32,882 nucleotides of DNA from the NCBI GenBank assembly GCA_946407735.1, contig CAMJPL010000037.1, positions 1-32,882 on the forward strand. The letters run 5' to 3'. The position numbers and the translations under genes were made by a program. Below are positions 1-8,528 of this stretch, piece by piece. Source of the stretch: an uncultured Clostridia bacterium (lineage in GTDB: Bacteria; Bacillota; Clostridia; Oscillospirales; CAG-272). Positions within the stretch are counted from its first letter, which is position 1, and each line of letters begins with the position of its first letter. A model generated the notes under the pieces. It did not search any database and had not been told where the DNA came from. It saw nothing but the letters and a program-made list of their open reading frames with translations.

Positions 1-28
1 CACCATCGGACTTCCGCGAAAGGAAGAC

Positions 29-790
29 TCAGGCTCTTGAGTCGAGGACGTCCTCGATAATTTTCAGATCGGCAAAGGTGTTGACGCCGAGCATTTCGGT
101 CTCGTCGTCGGTCGGCACCGCGTCGATCTTTTCTTTTTTCGCCAGCATGACGGCGGGGACGTCGGTGAGATACATCTCGCCGGTGAGCGAGTTGAAGGTG
201 ATCTCCTTCAGCGCCTCGGCGAGCTTTTTCGCGTCGAAGGCGTAGGTCGCGACGTTGAGCTCGCGAATCTTCTTCTGCTCGGGAGTGCAGTTCTTGTCCT
301 CGACGATGCCGGTGAAGCGGCCGTTCTCGTCGCGGATGATGCGCCCGAAGGGGAGCTCGCGCTTCGATATGCAGCTGAGCAGGGTGCAGGAGTTCCCGTT
401 TTTCAGGTTCTCGTCGGCGAGGCGGAAGACGGTCTCCTTCTTCACCAGCGGCACGTCGCCGGAGAGGATCACGATGGTGCCGCCGAAGTCGTTCAGACCC
501 GACTGCTCCATGGCGCATTTCACCGCGTAGCCGGTGCCGTAGCCGCCGTCGTCCTGAACGGCGAATTTATATCCGCAGTCTTTGAATCGCTCGACGACCA
601 TTTCCTTCATGTAGCCGACGACGATGGTTATGTCCTCCGGCTTTATGCCGAGAAGGCCGGTGCTGTCGATGACGTAGCTGATGAGCGGGCGGCCGTGCGC
701 CTCGCGGAGCACCTTCGGCATCGGGTGGTTCTCGTCGTTTATCCTCGTGCCCTTTCCGGCGGCGAGTATTATGACCTTCGTATCGTTCAT
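29..790 (-). CDS. GlmU-type NTP transferase (UDP-GlcNAc pyrophosphorylase domain only)
   Basis: A 253-residue nucleotidyltransferase resembling the N-terminal uridyltransferase half of GlmU, which makes UDP-GlcNAc from GlcNAc-1-P and UTP. Visible motifs are LAAGKGTR (residues 9-16) with the following Pro-Lys (K26), GYGTGYAV (83-90), GDVPL (111-115) and GEMYLTD (204-210), all in the order found in GlmU. The left-handed beta-helix acetyltransferase half of full GlmU (about 450 residues) is absent; the stop is clean, so this is a stand-alone enzyme rather than a truncation. An AGGATAA ribosome site precedes the ATG. It starts 34 bp after the GH106-like gene and is probably co-transcribed with it. 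The exact sugar phosphate used cannot be told from sequence. Confidence 0.85.
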   Translation of the reverse strand: MNDTKVIILAAGKGTRINDENHPMPKVLREAHGRPLISYVIDSTGLLGIKPEDITIVVGYMKEMVVERFKDCGYKFAVQDDGGYGTGYAVKCAMEQSGLNDFGGTIVILSGDVPLVKKETVFRLADENLKNGNSCTLLSCISKRELPFGRIIRDENGRFTGIVEDKNCTPEQKKIRELNVATYAFDAKKLAEALKEITFNSLTGEMYLTDVPAVMLAKKEKIDAVPTDDETEMLGVNTFADLKIIEDVLDSRA

Positions 791-824
791 GACGTTGTTA
801 TCCTGTGTGTTTCGTTGTTTTTTA

Positions 825-3305
825 TCACTGCTGGCCCGACTGTGACGGGGCTTTCGTCTCCTGAGACTTCGTCTCGAGTGACCTGAAAAGGCTGTCGATC
901 GAGAACAGCGGCTTCTGCTCGTCGCGTAGGACGATGAAATCGGACTGACCTGATCTCAGATCGAAGCGGAAGGTGATCCTGCCGTTTTCCCGCTTCATCT
1001 CCTCGGGGGCTATGCGTCTTATCTTGCCGGTATGAGGGTTCCATTCCTCGGCGACGGCGCGGGAGGACAGGACGGACACCGTCCCGTCGAAATCGGTCAG
1101 CGTCGTGTTCGCGAGATAGTATATGTCGCATCCGGCGAGCGATTTGTGCAGGCAGTTGAAGACGCGGCTCGAGCGCATGGCGTCCATGCCGGGATCCATC
1201 GCCCGGAAGGCGGGAAGGGAAAGCCCGAAGACGCCGTTGTCAGAGCTCTTCGGCGCCCCCTCTATCACGACATCGGCCTTTTCCTTCGGCATGACGCCGT
1301 CGACGATGGCCGAGAGAAGCTCGCGGTCGACTATGTCGGTGCCGTCGGCTCCGGTGAGGGACGGCGGGATGAAATACGCCTCGCCGCCGTTCGGGCTGGC
1401 GTTATGGAAGCAGTCGGTGAAGGCGTTCACGCTGTCCTGCGTGACGCCGAAGATGTGCTTTACCAGCTCCTTCACCTCGGCGTCGCTGCTCCCGCCGGTG
1501 TCGCTCTCGGGATTGTACTCGAAGGCTCCGGACGGCAGCTCGGTCGTCGCTATGACCTTGCCTCCCTGATCGAAGAAGCGGGATATCAGCCTCAGCGCCT
1601 TGACGCTTATCACCGACGTGCCGGGGATGACGATGACTTTGAACGACTGCGGGTTCTGCTCGTTCGCCATCCTGATGACGCTGCCGTCGACGAAGCATTT
1701 TTCAGACAGAGCGTCGGGATGGACGACGGTGACGTCGCGCAGGCAGTAGTCGGTGAGCTGGTTCACGACGTCCATGTAGTCGGCGTTTTCCGGCGTCTGC
1801 GGGTACTCGAAGCCCTCGGCCGGGACGTCGTAGAAGTGAGCCTGGCTCTCGAGCGAGTGTATCGGGTAGAGCACGGCGATGTCGGTCATATGCTTGCCGC
1901 CGCGCAGCATCGACTGCGCCCGCCCGACGAAATCGGAATAGGCCGGGCTCTGTCCGAGATCGGAAAGACCGCCGGGGAGCCGGGGCATGAGGAAGCTGCA
2001 TCCTCGCGACAGCGAGATGACGGCGCTGTGATACAGTATGTCGGAGTCGAGCTCGGCGTAGCCGCCGTAGATGTCGCAGAGGACGACGCTCTTGTCGTAA
2101 CAGTCGGCCGCGCCCGAGGCGAGCTTGAGGCCGTTGTAGCCGTATCCGACGCCGCCCGAAAGGCTGACGGCGGCAGCCGTAGACTGCTTCTGATACGCCA
2201 TGCCGTCGCCGAACATCCACGCGGCCTGAGTCGTCTTCGGATCGGCGACGCAGCCGGAGGAGGCGAGCCCCGACGTGCGGGTGAAATCGGACACCGCCCT
2301 GAAAAAGCCGCTCATCAGCATGCGGCTGCGGCACTCGAACATCAGCGCCTTCATATGCGCCGTTTCGCTCCCGATGTCCATGAAAAGCGCCGGGTAATAC
2401 GGTGCGGGATCGAAGCCGAACTCGGAGCGGAAGAAGTCGTTGAAGCCGGCGTCCCACATCCTGCGGTTGCGCCCGGCGAAGCTGACGCCGTTGAAATAGG
2501 TCATCATCAGCGTGTAGGGGATGTAATCGGCAAATTCGTCGGAGATCCGCTTATAGCTGCGCTCGATGAATTCGCGGCAGGCGGTGTAGCTGAGATAGTT
2601 CACGCATCCAGACTCGGGGCAGGGGCGGCAGACGAACTGGAGAAGGTTCCAGTTGCCCTCCGGCGTCTCCCATTCGATCTCGCCGCCTTTTGCCGCGTCT
2701 CTGAGATCGACGCATTCGCCGGTGTCGATGTTGTAGCCGACGAGAGACATCGTGACGCCGGAGGCGTCGAGCTTGCGCCTCATCGTCTCGCCCGACGTGC
2801 ATTCGTATTCGCGCATGACGAGCGTCATGGCGAGGTTTTCCTCAGATATGCCGGGCGCGCATCCCGACACCTCGGTGACGAAGCGTGACTGACCCTCCTG
2901 CGCGGTGATCTCGGGATCGGCCTGCGCCAGGGATCTGTCTTTATTTGCGTCAGCCTGAGCGCCGGACGCGGAAGCCGCAGTCGGGCCCGGTGCCGGGGCC
3001 GGAGCCGGGAGCAGGGCGTCAGAATATATCGCGCACAGCGAATTTTTTCTCAGCCTGTCGAGTATCGCTCTGCAGCAGGCGTAATAATCGTCCGTGCCGA
3101 AGGCGGGGACGACGTCCTCGCGGGCAAGCATGACGCAGCCGCCGCAGCCGAGCTTTTTCAGCCTCGCGACAGCGGATGCGATAGTTTCTTCGTCGCTGAT
3201 ATCGCCGGTCAGAATAAAAAAAGGAAAAGGTCTGTATCTGCCGCCGGGGGCGGTGAACAGCTTTCTGAGCTCTGCCGGGTCTCTGGGAAAGTCAAATGGA
3301 TCCAT
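825..3305 (-). CDS. GH106-like (alpha-L-rhamnosidase-related) protein, divergent
   Basis: A protein of 826 residues from the ATG at 3305. The frame stays open to a GTG at 3419, but the promoter at 3428-3456 would start transcription at about 3420, and residues resembling the family begin just after the ATG (RYRPFPFF, then a GCGG..ML.R strand), so the ATG is preferred although no clear Shine-Dalgarno is seen. The middle (a W..GF..FFRSEFGFDP segment, then YYPALF) and the later GGKHMTDIAVLYP segment resemble GH106-like glycosidases. No signal peptide is present, so it would be cytosolic. Odd points: an Ala/Pro-rich stretch at about residues 99-142 where relatives carry an acidic YDE-type motif, and TYFNG where they carry a TDEP-type motif, so activity is uncertain. 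The family call rests on recall of motifs. Confidence 0.6.
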   Translation of the reverse strand: MDPFDFPRDPAELRKLFTAPGGRYRPFPFFILTGDISDEETIASAVARLKKLGCGGCVMLAREDVVPAFGTDDYYACCRAILDRLRKNSLCAIYSDALLPAPAPAPGPTAASASGAQADANKDRSLAQADPEITAQEGQSRFVTEVSGCAPGISEENLAMTLVMREYECTSGETMRRKLDASGVTMSLVGYNIDTGECVDLRDAAKGGEIEWETPEGNWNLLQFVCRPCPESGCVNYLSYTACREFIERSYKRISDEFADYIPYTLMMTYFNGVSFAGRNRRMWDAGFNDFFRSEFGFDPAPYYPALFMDIGSETAHMKALMFECRSRMLMSGFFRAVSDFTRTSGLASSGCVADPKTTQAAWMFGDGMAYQKQSTAAAVSLSGGVGYGYNGLKLASGAADCYDKSVVLCDIYGGYAELDSDILYHSAVISLSRGCSFLMPRLPGGLSDLGQSPAYSDFVGRAQSMLRGGKHMTDIAVLYPIHSLESQAHFYDVPAEGFEYPQTPENADYMDVVNQLTDYCLRDVTVVHPDALSEKCFVDGSVIRMANEQNPQSFKVIVIPGTSVISVKALRLISRFFDQGGKVIATTELPSGAFEYNPESDTGGSSDAEVKELVKHIFGVTQDSVNAFTDCFHNASPNGGEAYFIPPSLTGADGTDIVDRELLSAIVDGVMPKEKADVVIEGAPKSSDNGVFGLSLPAFRAMDPGMDAMRSSRVFNCLHKSLAGCDIYYLANTTLTDFDGTVSVLSSRAVAEEWNPHTGKIRRIAPEEMKRENGRITFRFDLRSGQSDFIVLRDEQKPLFSIDSLFRSLETKSQETKAPSQSGQQ

Positions 3306-3427
3306 GCGGATTGCACCGTAAACTGGGAATGGGCCTGTGTCCGCCGAAAAAAACTGTGCGGGCGCAGAGCCGCGGCATCCGCCGAAAAGAGGCGGAAGAT
3401 GATGCCGATGAAGCGGCACCTTGAAAT

Positions 3428-3456
3428 ATTATATCATATCCGCCGAAAAAAGTAAA
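3428..3456 (-). promoter_or_regulatory. Sigma-A promoter for the GH106-like gene
   Basis: Read on the minus strand: TTTACT (-35, 3451-3456), a 17-bp spacer, and TATAAT (-10, 3428-3433). The predicted transcript starts near 3420, about 115 nt before the preferred ATG at 3305. This makes the upstream in-frame GTG at 3419 an unlikely start. Confidence 0.7.
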
Positions 3457-3595
3457 CCGATTTTGCGATATTTCAGGTTAAAAAAGATTGAAATACTTTT
3501 TGTGCCGCCGCGCATCGTCCGCATCGGTATGTAGCAAGGCGGAGAATCGGCGTACCGTCTGCCGCCGCGCGGCGAAGGGCGAAACGAAAGGAAAG

Positions 3596-3622
3596 CCGTC
3601 CGATACAAAATGTATCGGACGG
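3596..3622 (-). terminator. Intrinsic terminator after the GH20 gene
   Basis: A perfect 12-bp stem (3596-3607 pairs with 3611-3622) with an AAA loop. On the minus strand it is followed by a T-rich run (CTTTCCTTTCG), 37 bp past the GH20 stop codon. It separates the GH20 transcript from the next gene's promoter. Confidence 0.7.
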
Positions 3623-3658
3623 ATGACGGATGCCGCCGCCGGGATAGCCTTTTATCTG

Positions 3659-4711
3659 TCACGCGTTCCTCCGTATCGCGTCGGGTGAGAGGAAATGCTC
3701 GTTCAGCGTTTCGATCAGAGCCGGAGTGTTGTGCCACTGCGGCGGCGCGCCGTATAGATAGTGCCGGGCGAGTTCGCCCGACGAGCACCACGTCGTCTGG
3801 AGATATCCGTCGATGTGCCCCCTGTCATGCTCTATGGCGTATCTGAGGAACTTTCCGGCGCTCTCCCTGTCCTTCCACGGGCTTATCATCATGCGGAAGC
3901 CCTTGTCGGCGAAGACGCCGACCGAGCGGTACTCGTCGTGGGACTCATAGTGCCAGTCGCAGCAGACGATATCCTTGTTCACTATGTCTATCGCTCCGTC
4001 GGTGCCGTTTGCCGAGGCCTCGTAGGCGTGATAGCCGGTCTCGGCGGAGCTGAGCAGGCGGTCGGACCACATCAGCGTCTTCGCGCCTCTTTCGGCGAGA
4101 TGATCGCGGAGCATGTTTATATATGTTGAGAAAAGGATATGCGGCGGAGTTCCGGCGCACCGCGGGCAGAGACCTATATTGAAGGCCTCGTCGCAGCCGA
4201 TGTGCATGGCGTCGGCCTCGAAGACGTCGAGCAGCTCGTCCATAAGGTCGAACAGTATCGAGGGCAGCAGCGGATGGCTGAGGCAGAGATGGCGCGCGTA
4301 GAATCCCGTCTCGGCGCCGGGCGTCTCGTCGAGCATCGGATAGGCGCGAAGAAGTCCGTCGCGGAAGTCGGTGACGCCGTCGACAGCGTGACCGTGCAGG
4401 ATGCCGTCGCTCGGCGTGTTGTGGAGCCCCGACTGATGCCCGAGCAGGTTCATCTTCGGGATGAGCTTTATCCCGCAGCGCCGGCAGGCTTCGAGCAGCA
4501 TTTTCACGTCCTCGGGGGAGAGGGGATCGTAGCCCATGCACTCGGGATGTCTCTGGAAGCGGTAGCGGTACCTCGTCTGCAGCACCACAAGGTTCACGCC
4601 CGACGGGGCGAGGATCTTCTCGATGAAGTCGGCGACGTCTTTCACCTCATTCTTGTACGGCTGCGGAGCGGTGAGGACGATCCCTTTGGTTTTCCACGGT
4701 ATCTGCAGCAT
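3659..4711 (-). CDS. GH20-type beta-N-acetylhexosaminidase catalytic domain
   Basis: A 350-residue protein matching the TIM-barrel catalytic domain of GH20 hexosaminidases, which remove terminal GlcNAc or GalNAc by substrate-assisted catalysis. The key motif is HIGCDEAF with H170, D174 and E175, where the Asp-Glu pair is the family's catalytic pair; KLIPKMNLLGHQSG (residues 82-95) matches the upstream conserved strand. It lacks the usual N-terminal GH20b domain and any signal peptide, so it would act in the cytosol on imported oligosaccharides. AAGGAGA lies 7 bp before the ATG. It has its own promoter (4778-4806) and terminator (3596-3622), so it is a single-gene transcript. Confidence 0.75.
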   Translation of the reverse strand: MLQIPWKTKGIVLTAPQPYKNEVKDVADFIEKILAPSGVNLVVLQTRYRYRFQRHPECMGYDPLSPEDVKMLLEACRRCGIKLIPKMNLLGHQSGLHNTPSDGILHGHAVDGVTDFRDGLLRAYPMLDETPGAETGFYARHLCLSHPLLPSILFDLMDELLDVFEADAMHIGCDEAFNIGLCPRCAGTPPHILFSTYINMLRDHLAERGAKTLMWSDRLLSSAETGYHAYEASANGTDGAIDIVNKDIVCCDWHYESHDEYRSVGVFADKGFRMMISPWKDRESAGKFLRYAIEHDRGHIDGYLQTTWCSSGELARHYLYGAPPQWHNTPALIETLNEHFLSPDAIRRNA

Positions 4712-4777
4712 GGCTATTCTCCTTCATGTCAGGTGGTCAGTTGTCCCAGCGGGGGGGGACGGCGCGTATGTGATGAC

Positions 4778-4806
4778 AGTATAGCACGGGAGCGGGGAAT
4801 TGTCAA
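4778..4806 (-). promoter_or_regulatory. Sigma-A promoter for the GH20 gene
   Basis: Read on the minus strand: a perfect TTGACA (4801-4806), a 17-bp spacer and TATACT (4778-4783), giving a leader of about 60 nt before the ATG at 4711. Confidence 0.8.
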
Positions 4807-4910
4807 TATAAAATGAGACAAAATCCCATCCTCCCGGATCATCTCCCCCGAAAGTTCACATTTGTTTATGGACATATTACGAAAAATTAGGAAATTGTAA
4901 AAGAAAGGTC

Positions 4911-4939
4911 TTGCAATTCATAATAATAAGCTGTATAAT
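4911..4939 (+). promoter_or_regulatory. Sigma-A promoter for the rnf operon
   Basis: TTGCAA (4911-4916), a 17-bp spacer and TATAAT (4934-4939), with transcription expected near 4946 and a leader of about 100 nt before rnfC. A second TATAAT at 5023-5028 has no matching -35 and would start transcription within the ribosome site, so it is not called. The whole 334-bp gap 4712-5045 is AT-rich and holds only this and the divergent GH20 promoter; the leader contains a weak six-pair hairpin near 4949-4971 but no riboswitch that I recognise. Confidence 0.75.
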
Positions 4940-5045
4940 AGTAAAGTCATGGGTGAATAAAAATCCGTGATAATATTAACATATTTTATGTTCAAACTCA
5001 CATTTACGTTAAATTGTTTCGATATAATGACAGGAAGGTGAAGAC

Positions 5046-6470
5046 ATGGCTCTGACATTCAGGGGCGGTCTCGTCATGAACGAGCATAAGAACACGCACG
5101 GCGTTCAGATCGAGCGTATGCCGTCCCCGGAAAAGGTCGTTATACCCATGTCCCAGCATATAGGAGCACCGGCGTCGCCCGTAGTAAAAGCGGGCGACAT
5201 CGTTGCGAGAGGGCAGATAATCGGCGAGATAAAGGGCGGCCTCGGCTGTCCGGTGCACGCGTCGGTCTCCGGCAGGGTAAAGGCGATTTCGCAGATCATG
5301 CTGCCGACCGGCCGCCAGAGCCAGGCGGTCGAGATCGAGAGCGACGGCCTCGACACCGATTATGAGGGACTTATGCCGTTCTCGAAGCGGCTGGGCGAGG
5401 CCACATCCGAAGAGATCATCGACATCGTCCGCGCCGCTGGCATATCCGGCATGGGAGGCGCGACGTTCCCGGCCTACGCCAAGATACAGTCGGCCATCGG
5501 CAAGGCCGAGAGGCTGATAGTGAACTGCGCCGAGTGCGAGCCGTACATCACGGCGAACCACCGGCTGCTGCTCGAGGACCCCGCCGCCGTCGTCAACGGC
5601 GCGAAGATCCTTTTAAAGGCGCTGTCGCTCAGGCACGCCGACATCGCCGTGACCGACAACAAGATGGACGCCGTGAGGCGGCTCGATAAGATGCTGAAGG
5701 GCAGCGAGCTGTTCGAAGTCACGGTGCTCAAGACGAAATACCCGCAGGGCGACGAGCGCCAGCTGATCCTCGCGATAACGAAGCAGGAGCTCCCGGCGGG
5801 GAAGCTGCCCGCCGACGTCGGCTGCGTCATATTCAACGCCGAGACCTGCGCCGCGATATTCAAGGCCTTCCAGACCGGCATGCCGCTCATCGAGCGCATC
5901 GTCACCGTCGACGGCGACTGCGTGAAGACGCCGAAGAACGTGCGGGTGCCGATAGGGACGTCCTTCGGCGACGTGCTGGAATACTGCGGCGGGACGAAGA
6001 AGCGCATTTCCCGCCTTATATCCGGCGGCCCGATGATGGGCACCGCCGTCTGGGATCTTTCGTCCCCCGTTATGAAGGGGACGTCGGGCATCCTCGCCTT
6101 CTCCGACCGGGCGGTGCGCCCGTACGATCAGGCTCCGGCCTGCATCCATTGCGGCAGATGCCTGTCGGTGTGCCCGATGCACCTGATGCCGACGGCGCTC
6201 GCTTCATATTCAAAGATAGGAAGATACGACATCTGCGCCGAGTACGACGCGATGAGCTGCGTCGAATGCGGCTCCTGCGCCTACGTATGCCCCGGCGCCG
6301 TGCCGATCACGTCGTACATAAGGGTGGCGAAGGACAATCTCCGCGCCAAGGCGGCGGCCGAAAAGGCGGCGGCCGAGCGCGAGAAGGCCGTCATGGCCGA
6401 GAGACAGGCCGCCGAAAGCAGGTCTGAAAGCGATAAAGATAAAAAGGAAGGAAAGGAGGGAGAGAAATGA
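5046..6470 (+). CDS. rnfC: Rnf complex subunit C, NADH-side flavin/Fe-S subunit
   Basis: RnfC (474 residues) is the cytosolic, peripheral subunit thought to exchange electrons with NAD(H). N-terminal GGLV and the HIGAPASPVV..GD.V..GQ.I segment are typical, the flavin/NAD region includes GISGMGGATFP, and two ferredoxin motifs follow: C366-C369-C372-C376 and C405-C408-C411-C415, each ending in CP. The last 45 residues are an Ala/Lys/Glu-rich helix then a Lys/Glu tail, a shorter version of the long RsxC tail. AGGAAGG lies before the ATG. It is the first gene of rnfCDGEAB, the order found in clostridia and acetogens, and overlaps rnfD by 4 bp (ATGA). Confidence 0.95.
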   Translation: MALTFRGGLVMNEHKNTHGVQIERMPSPEKVVIPMSQHIGAPASPVVKAGDIVARGQIIGEIKGGLGCPVHASVSGRVKAISQIMLPTGRQSQAVEIESDGLDTDYEGLMPFSKRLGEATSEEIIDIVRAAGISGMGGATFPAYAKIQSAIGKAERLIVNCAECEPYITANHRLLLEDPAAVVNGAKILLKALSLRHADIAVTDNKMDAVRRLDKMLKGSELFEVTVLKTKYPQGDERQLILAITKQELPAGKLPADVGCVIFNAETCAAIFKAFQTGMPLIERIVTVDGDCVKTPKNVRVPIGTSFGDVLEYCGGTKKRISRLISGGPMMGTAVWDLSSPVMKGTSGILAFSDRAVRPYDQAPACIHCGRCLSVCPMHLMPTALASYSKIGRYDICAEYDAMSCVECGSCAYVCPGAVPITSYIRVAKDNLRAKAAAEKAAAEREKAVMAERQAAESRSESDKDKKEGKEGEK

Positions 6471-7621
6471 GCGAGGAAAAGCTGGAAAACACCTCCGCCG
6501 AGGAGGCGAAGACCGCCGCTTTGACAGCGGCACCCGAAGCTCCGGCGGCAAAGCCCGACAAGCCGGAAAGCACGGCGAAGGCCGAAAAGAAGCCGGACAA
6601 GCCCGAAAAGCCGGCTCCGCTGCTCACGGTGACGAGCTCGCCGCACATCAGGGCGGCAGACACGTCGCGGTCGATCATGATCGACGTGCTGATAGCCCTC
6701 GCCCCGGCGCTGATCTGGGCGGTCTATCTGTTCGGGTTCAGGGCGCTCACGATGACGCTCGTCTCGGTGCTCTCCTGCGTCGCCTTCGAGCTGATATACG
6801 AGCTTATAATGCGCCGTCCGGTGACGGTGCTCGACTGCTCGGCCTGCGTGACCGGAGTGCTGCTCGCGTTCAACCTTCCGGCAGCCGCGCCGCTCTGGCT
6901 TCCCGTTGCGGGCGCCTTTTTCGCCATCGTGATAGTGAAGCAGCTGTTCGGCGGGATAGGGAAGAATATCGTCAACCCGACGCTCGCCGCGAGGGTCTTC
7001 CTGTTCTCATGGACGAGCGAGATGACCACCTTCACGGTGCCGTTCGCCAAGCTCTCGCCCTCCGCCATGACGGCTGAGCTGGAAGCCGACGCCGTCGCCT
7101 CGGCGACGCCGATGATCGCGCTCAACGCCGGATCGGTGCCGCAGGAATCGCTGCTCGAGATGTTCCTCGGCATACGCCCGGGAGTCATCGGCGAGGTGTC
7201 GGTGCTGCTGCTGCTCGTCGGCGGGATCTATCTGCTGATACGCAAGGTCATAACCTGGCACATCCCGGTCGCCTACATCCTGACCGTCGGCGTGCTGTCG
7301 CTTCTCACCGCCCCCGCCGGGAACGCCATCGACTACACCCTGTATCAGGTCATGGGAGGCGGCATCATCCTCGGAGCGGTATATATGGCGACCGACTACA
7401 CCACGTCTCCCGTCAACAACATCGCCAGACTGATATTCGGCGTCGGATGCGGTCTTCTGACCTTCTTCATCAGGCGCTATGGAGGGTATTCGGAGGGCGT
7501 GTCCTTCTCGATACTCATAATGAACCTTCTGGTGTATTATCTCGATAAATTCACCCGCCCGAAGCCGTACGGCAAGCTGAGGCAGAACAATCCCCCAAAG
7601 GAGGCGAAGGGCAATGGCTGA
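6467..7621 (+). CDS. rnfD: Rnf complex subunit D, membrane flavoprotein
   Basis: RnfD (384 residues) is an integral membrane subunit with covalent FMN. The conserved start of the family, LLTVTSSPHI, only appears at residue 52; residues 1-51 are an added Glu/Lys/Pro/Ala-rich segment of low complexity. Multiple membrane helices follow, with the QLFGGIGKNIVNP.L.AR signature. SATPM (S212-T214) fits the S-x-A-T site where FMN is attached through a phosphoester to Thr, here T214. GGAGG precedes the ATG. It overlaps rnfC by 4 bp and rnfG by 8 bp, so translation is probably coupled. Confidence 0.93.
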   Translation: MSEEKLENTSAEEAKTAALTAAPEAPAAKPDKPESTAKAEKKPDKPEKPAPLLTVTSSPHIRAADTSRSIMIDVLIALAPALIWAVYLFGFRALTMTLVSVLSCVAFELIYELIMRRPVTVLDCSACVTGVLLAFNLPAAAPLWLPVAGAFFAIVIVKQLFGGIGKNIVNPTLAARVFLFSWTSEMTTFTVPFAKLSPSAMTAELEADAVASATPMIALNAGSVPQESLLEMFLGIRPGVIGEVSVLLLLVGGIYLLIRKVITWHIPVAYILTVGVLSLLTAPAGNAIDYTLYQVMGGGIILGAVYMATDYTTSPVNNIARLIFGVGCGLLTFFIRRYGGYSEGVSFSILIMNLLVYYLDKFTRPKPYGKLRQNNPPKEAKGNG

Positions 7622-8528
7622 AAAGAGCGAAGAGCTTGAGATAAAGGAAGAAAAGACCGAGCTCGCATCCGACGCCGGAAATACCGTCCCCGAAGCCGAT
7701 AAAGCAGAGCCCGCCGCCGAAGACATAAAGCCCGAGGCTCCGGCGGAGGACGAAAAGAAGGACGAGACGCCGGAGAAGTCCGGCGATGAGCCTTCATCCC
7801 CGGAGGAAAAATCCGGATCCGAAGAAGAAAAGGAAGAGAAGCCGCAGGAAACGAGTGAGCCGAAGGAGCCGAAGGAGCCGCAGGAGAAGAAGCCGTCCGG
7901 CACGGCCGGATTCATCGTCTCCGTCGCGCTGCCGCTGCTCGTCATATGCGCCGTGACGGCGGCGCTGATGGCGCTGGTGAACGGCCTTACGATAGACAGG
8001 ATCAACGAAAACAAGAACGCCGCCACCCGCGAGGCGATAAACCGCATATATCCCGCCTTCGACAGCCTCGAGAGCGTCGCCGAGGCCCCGGATCTTCCGG
8101 TGACGGAGGTGTTCCGCCTCATAAAGGACGGGGACACCCTCGGCTACTGCGCCTCGGTCGAGCCGAAGGGCTTCAACGGCGCGATAGAGATGATGGTCGG
8201 CATGTCGCCGAAGGGCGTCATTACCGGCGTCGAGATCATCTCGCACAGCGAGACACCCGGAGTCGGGGCGAGAGCCGACGACCCGCAGTATCTTGACGGC
8301 TACGACGGGCTGAGCGGAAAGATCAGCTTCGGCGACGGTATCGACGCCCTTTCGGGCGCGACGATATCGAGCAAGGCCATTCTGTCCGGCGTGAACGCCG
8401 CGGCGGAGATAATCGGCGATATCGCCGGGATAGAGACGCAGCAGACCCCGGATGAAGGCGAAGCCGATCCTTCGCAGATCCAGGCAGAGCCGCTGACGGA
8501 TGAGACAGGAGAGGAGGCGGGACAGTGA
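7614..8528 (+). CDS. rnfG: Rnf complex subunit G, FMN-binding subunit with acidic N-terminal extension
   Basis: RnfG (304 residues) has a single membrane helix (about residues 98-122) and an extracytoplasmic FMN-binding domain. DALSGATISS places the covalent FMN on T250. Before the helix lies an unusual extension of about 95 residues made almost only of Glu, Lys, Pro, Ser, Ala and Asp; typical RnfG has only a few residues there. By topology this tail would be in the cytosol. AAAGGAGG precedes the ATG, which lies inside the end of rnfD. The stop overlaps the GTG start of rnfE (GTGA). Confidence 0.93.
   Translation: MAEKSEELEIKEEKTELASDAGNTVPEADKAEPAAEDIKPEAPAEDEKKDETPEKSGDEPSSPEEKSGSEEEKEEKPQETSEPKEPKEPQEKKPSGTAGFIVSVALPLLVICAVTAALMALVNGLTIDRINENKNAATREAINRIYPAFDSLESVAEAPDLPVTEVFRLIKDGDTLGYCASVEPKGFNGAIEMMVGMSPKGVITGVEIISHSETPGVGARADDPQYLDGYDGLSGKISFGDGIDALSGATISSKAILSGVNAAAEIIGDIAGIETQQTPDEGEADPSQIQAEPLTDETGEEAGQ

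Noticed and set aside
11..26. Small hairpin CTTCC..GGAAG after the nucleotidyltransferase stop
   Set aside because: Only five pairs with no T-run on the minus strand, and the window ends there; not enough for a terminator call. The 17-base match of this segment to 15979-15995 lies inside a coding region and looks accidental.
1032..2888. A 618-codon plus-strand open frame opposite the GH106-like gene
   Set aside because: It is antisense to a protein with family-like motifs; its translation is Arg/Val/Gly/Asp-rich with no recognisable domain, as expected for the opposite strand of GC-rich coding DNA.
5023..5028. Second TATAAT close to rnfC
   Set aside because: No matching -35 at 16-18 bp, and transcription would begin inside the ribosome site.
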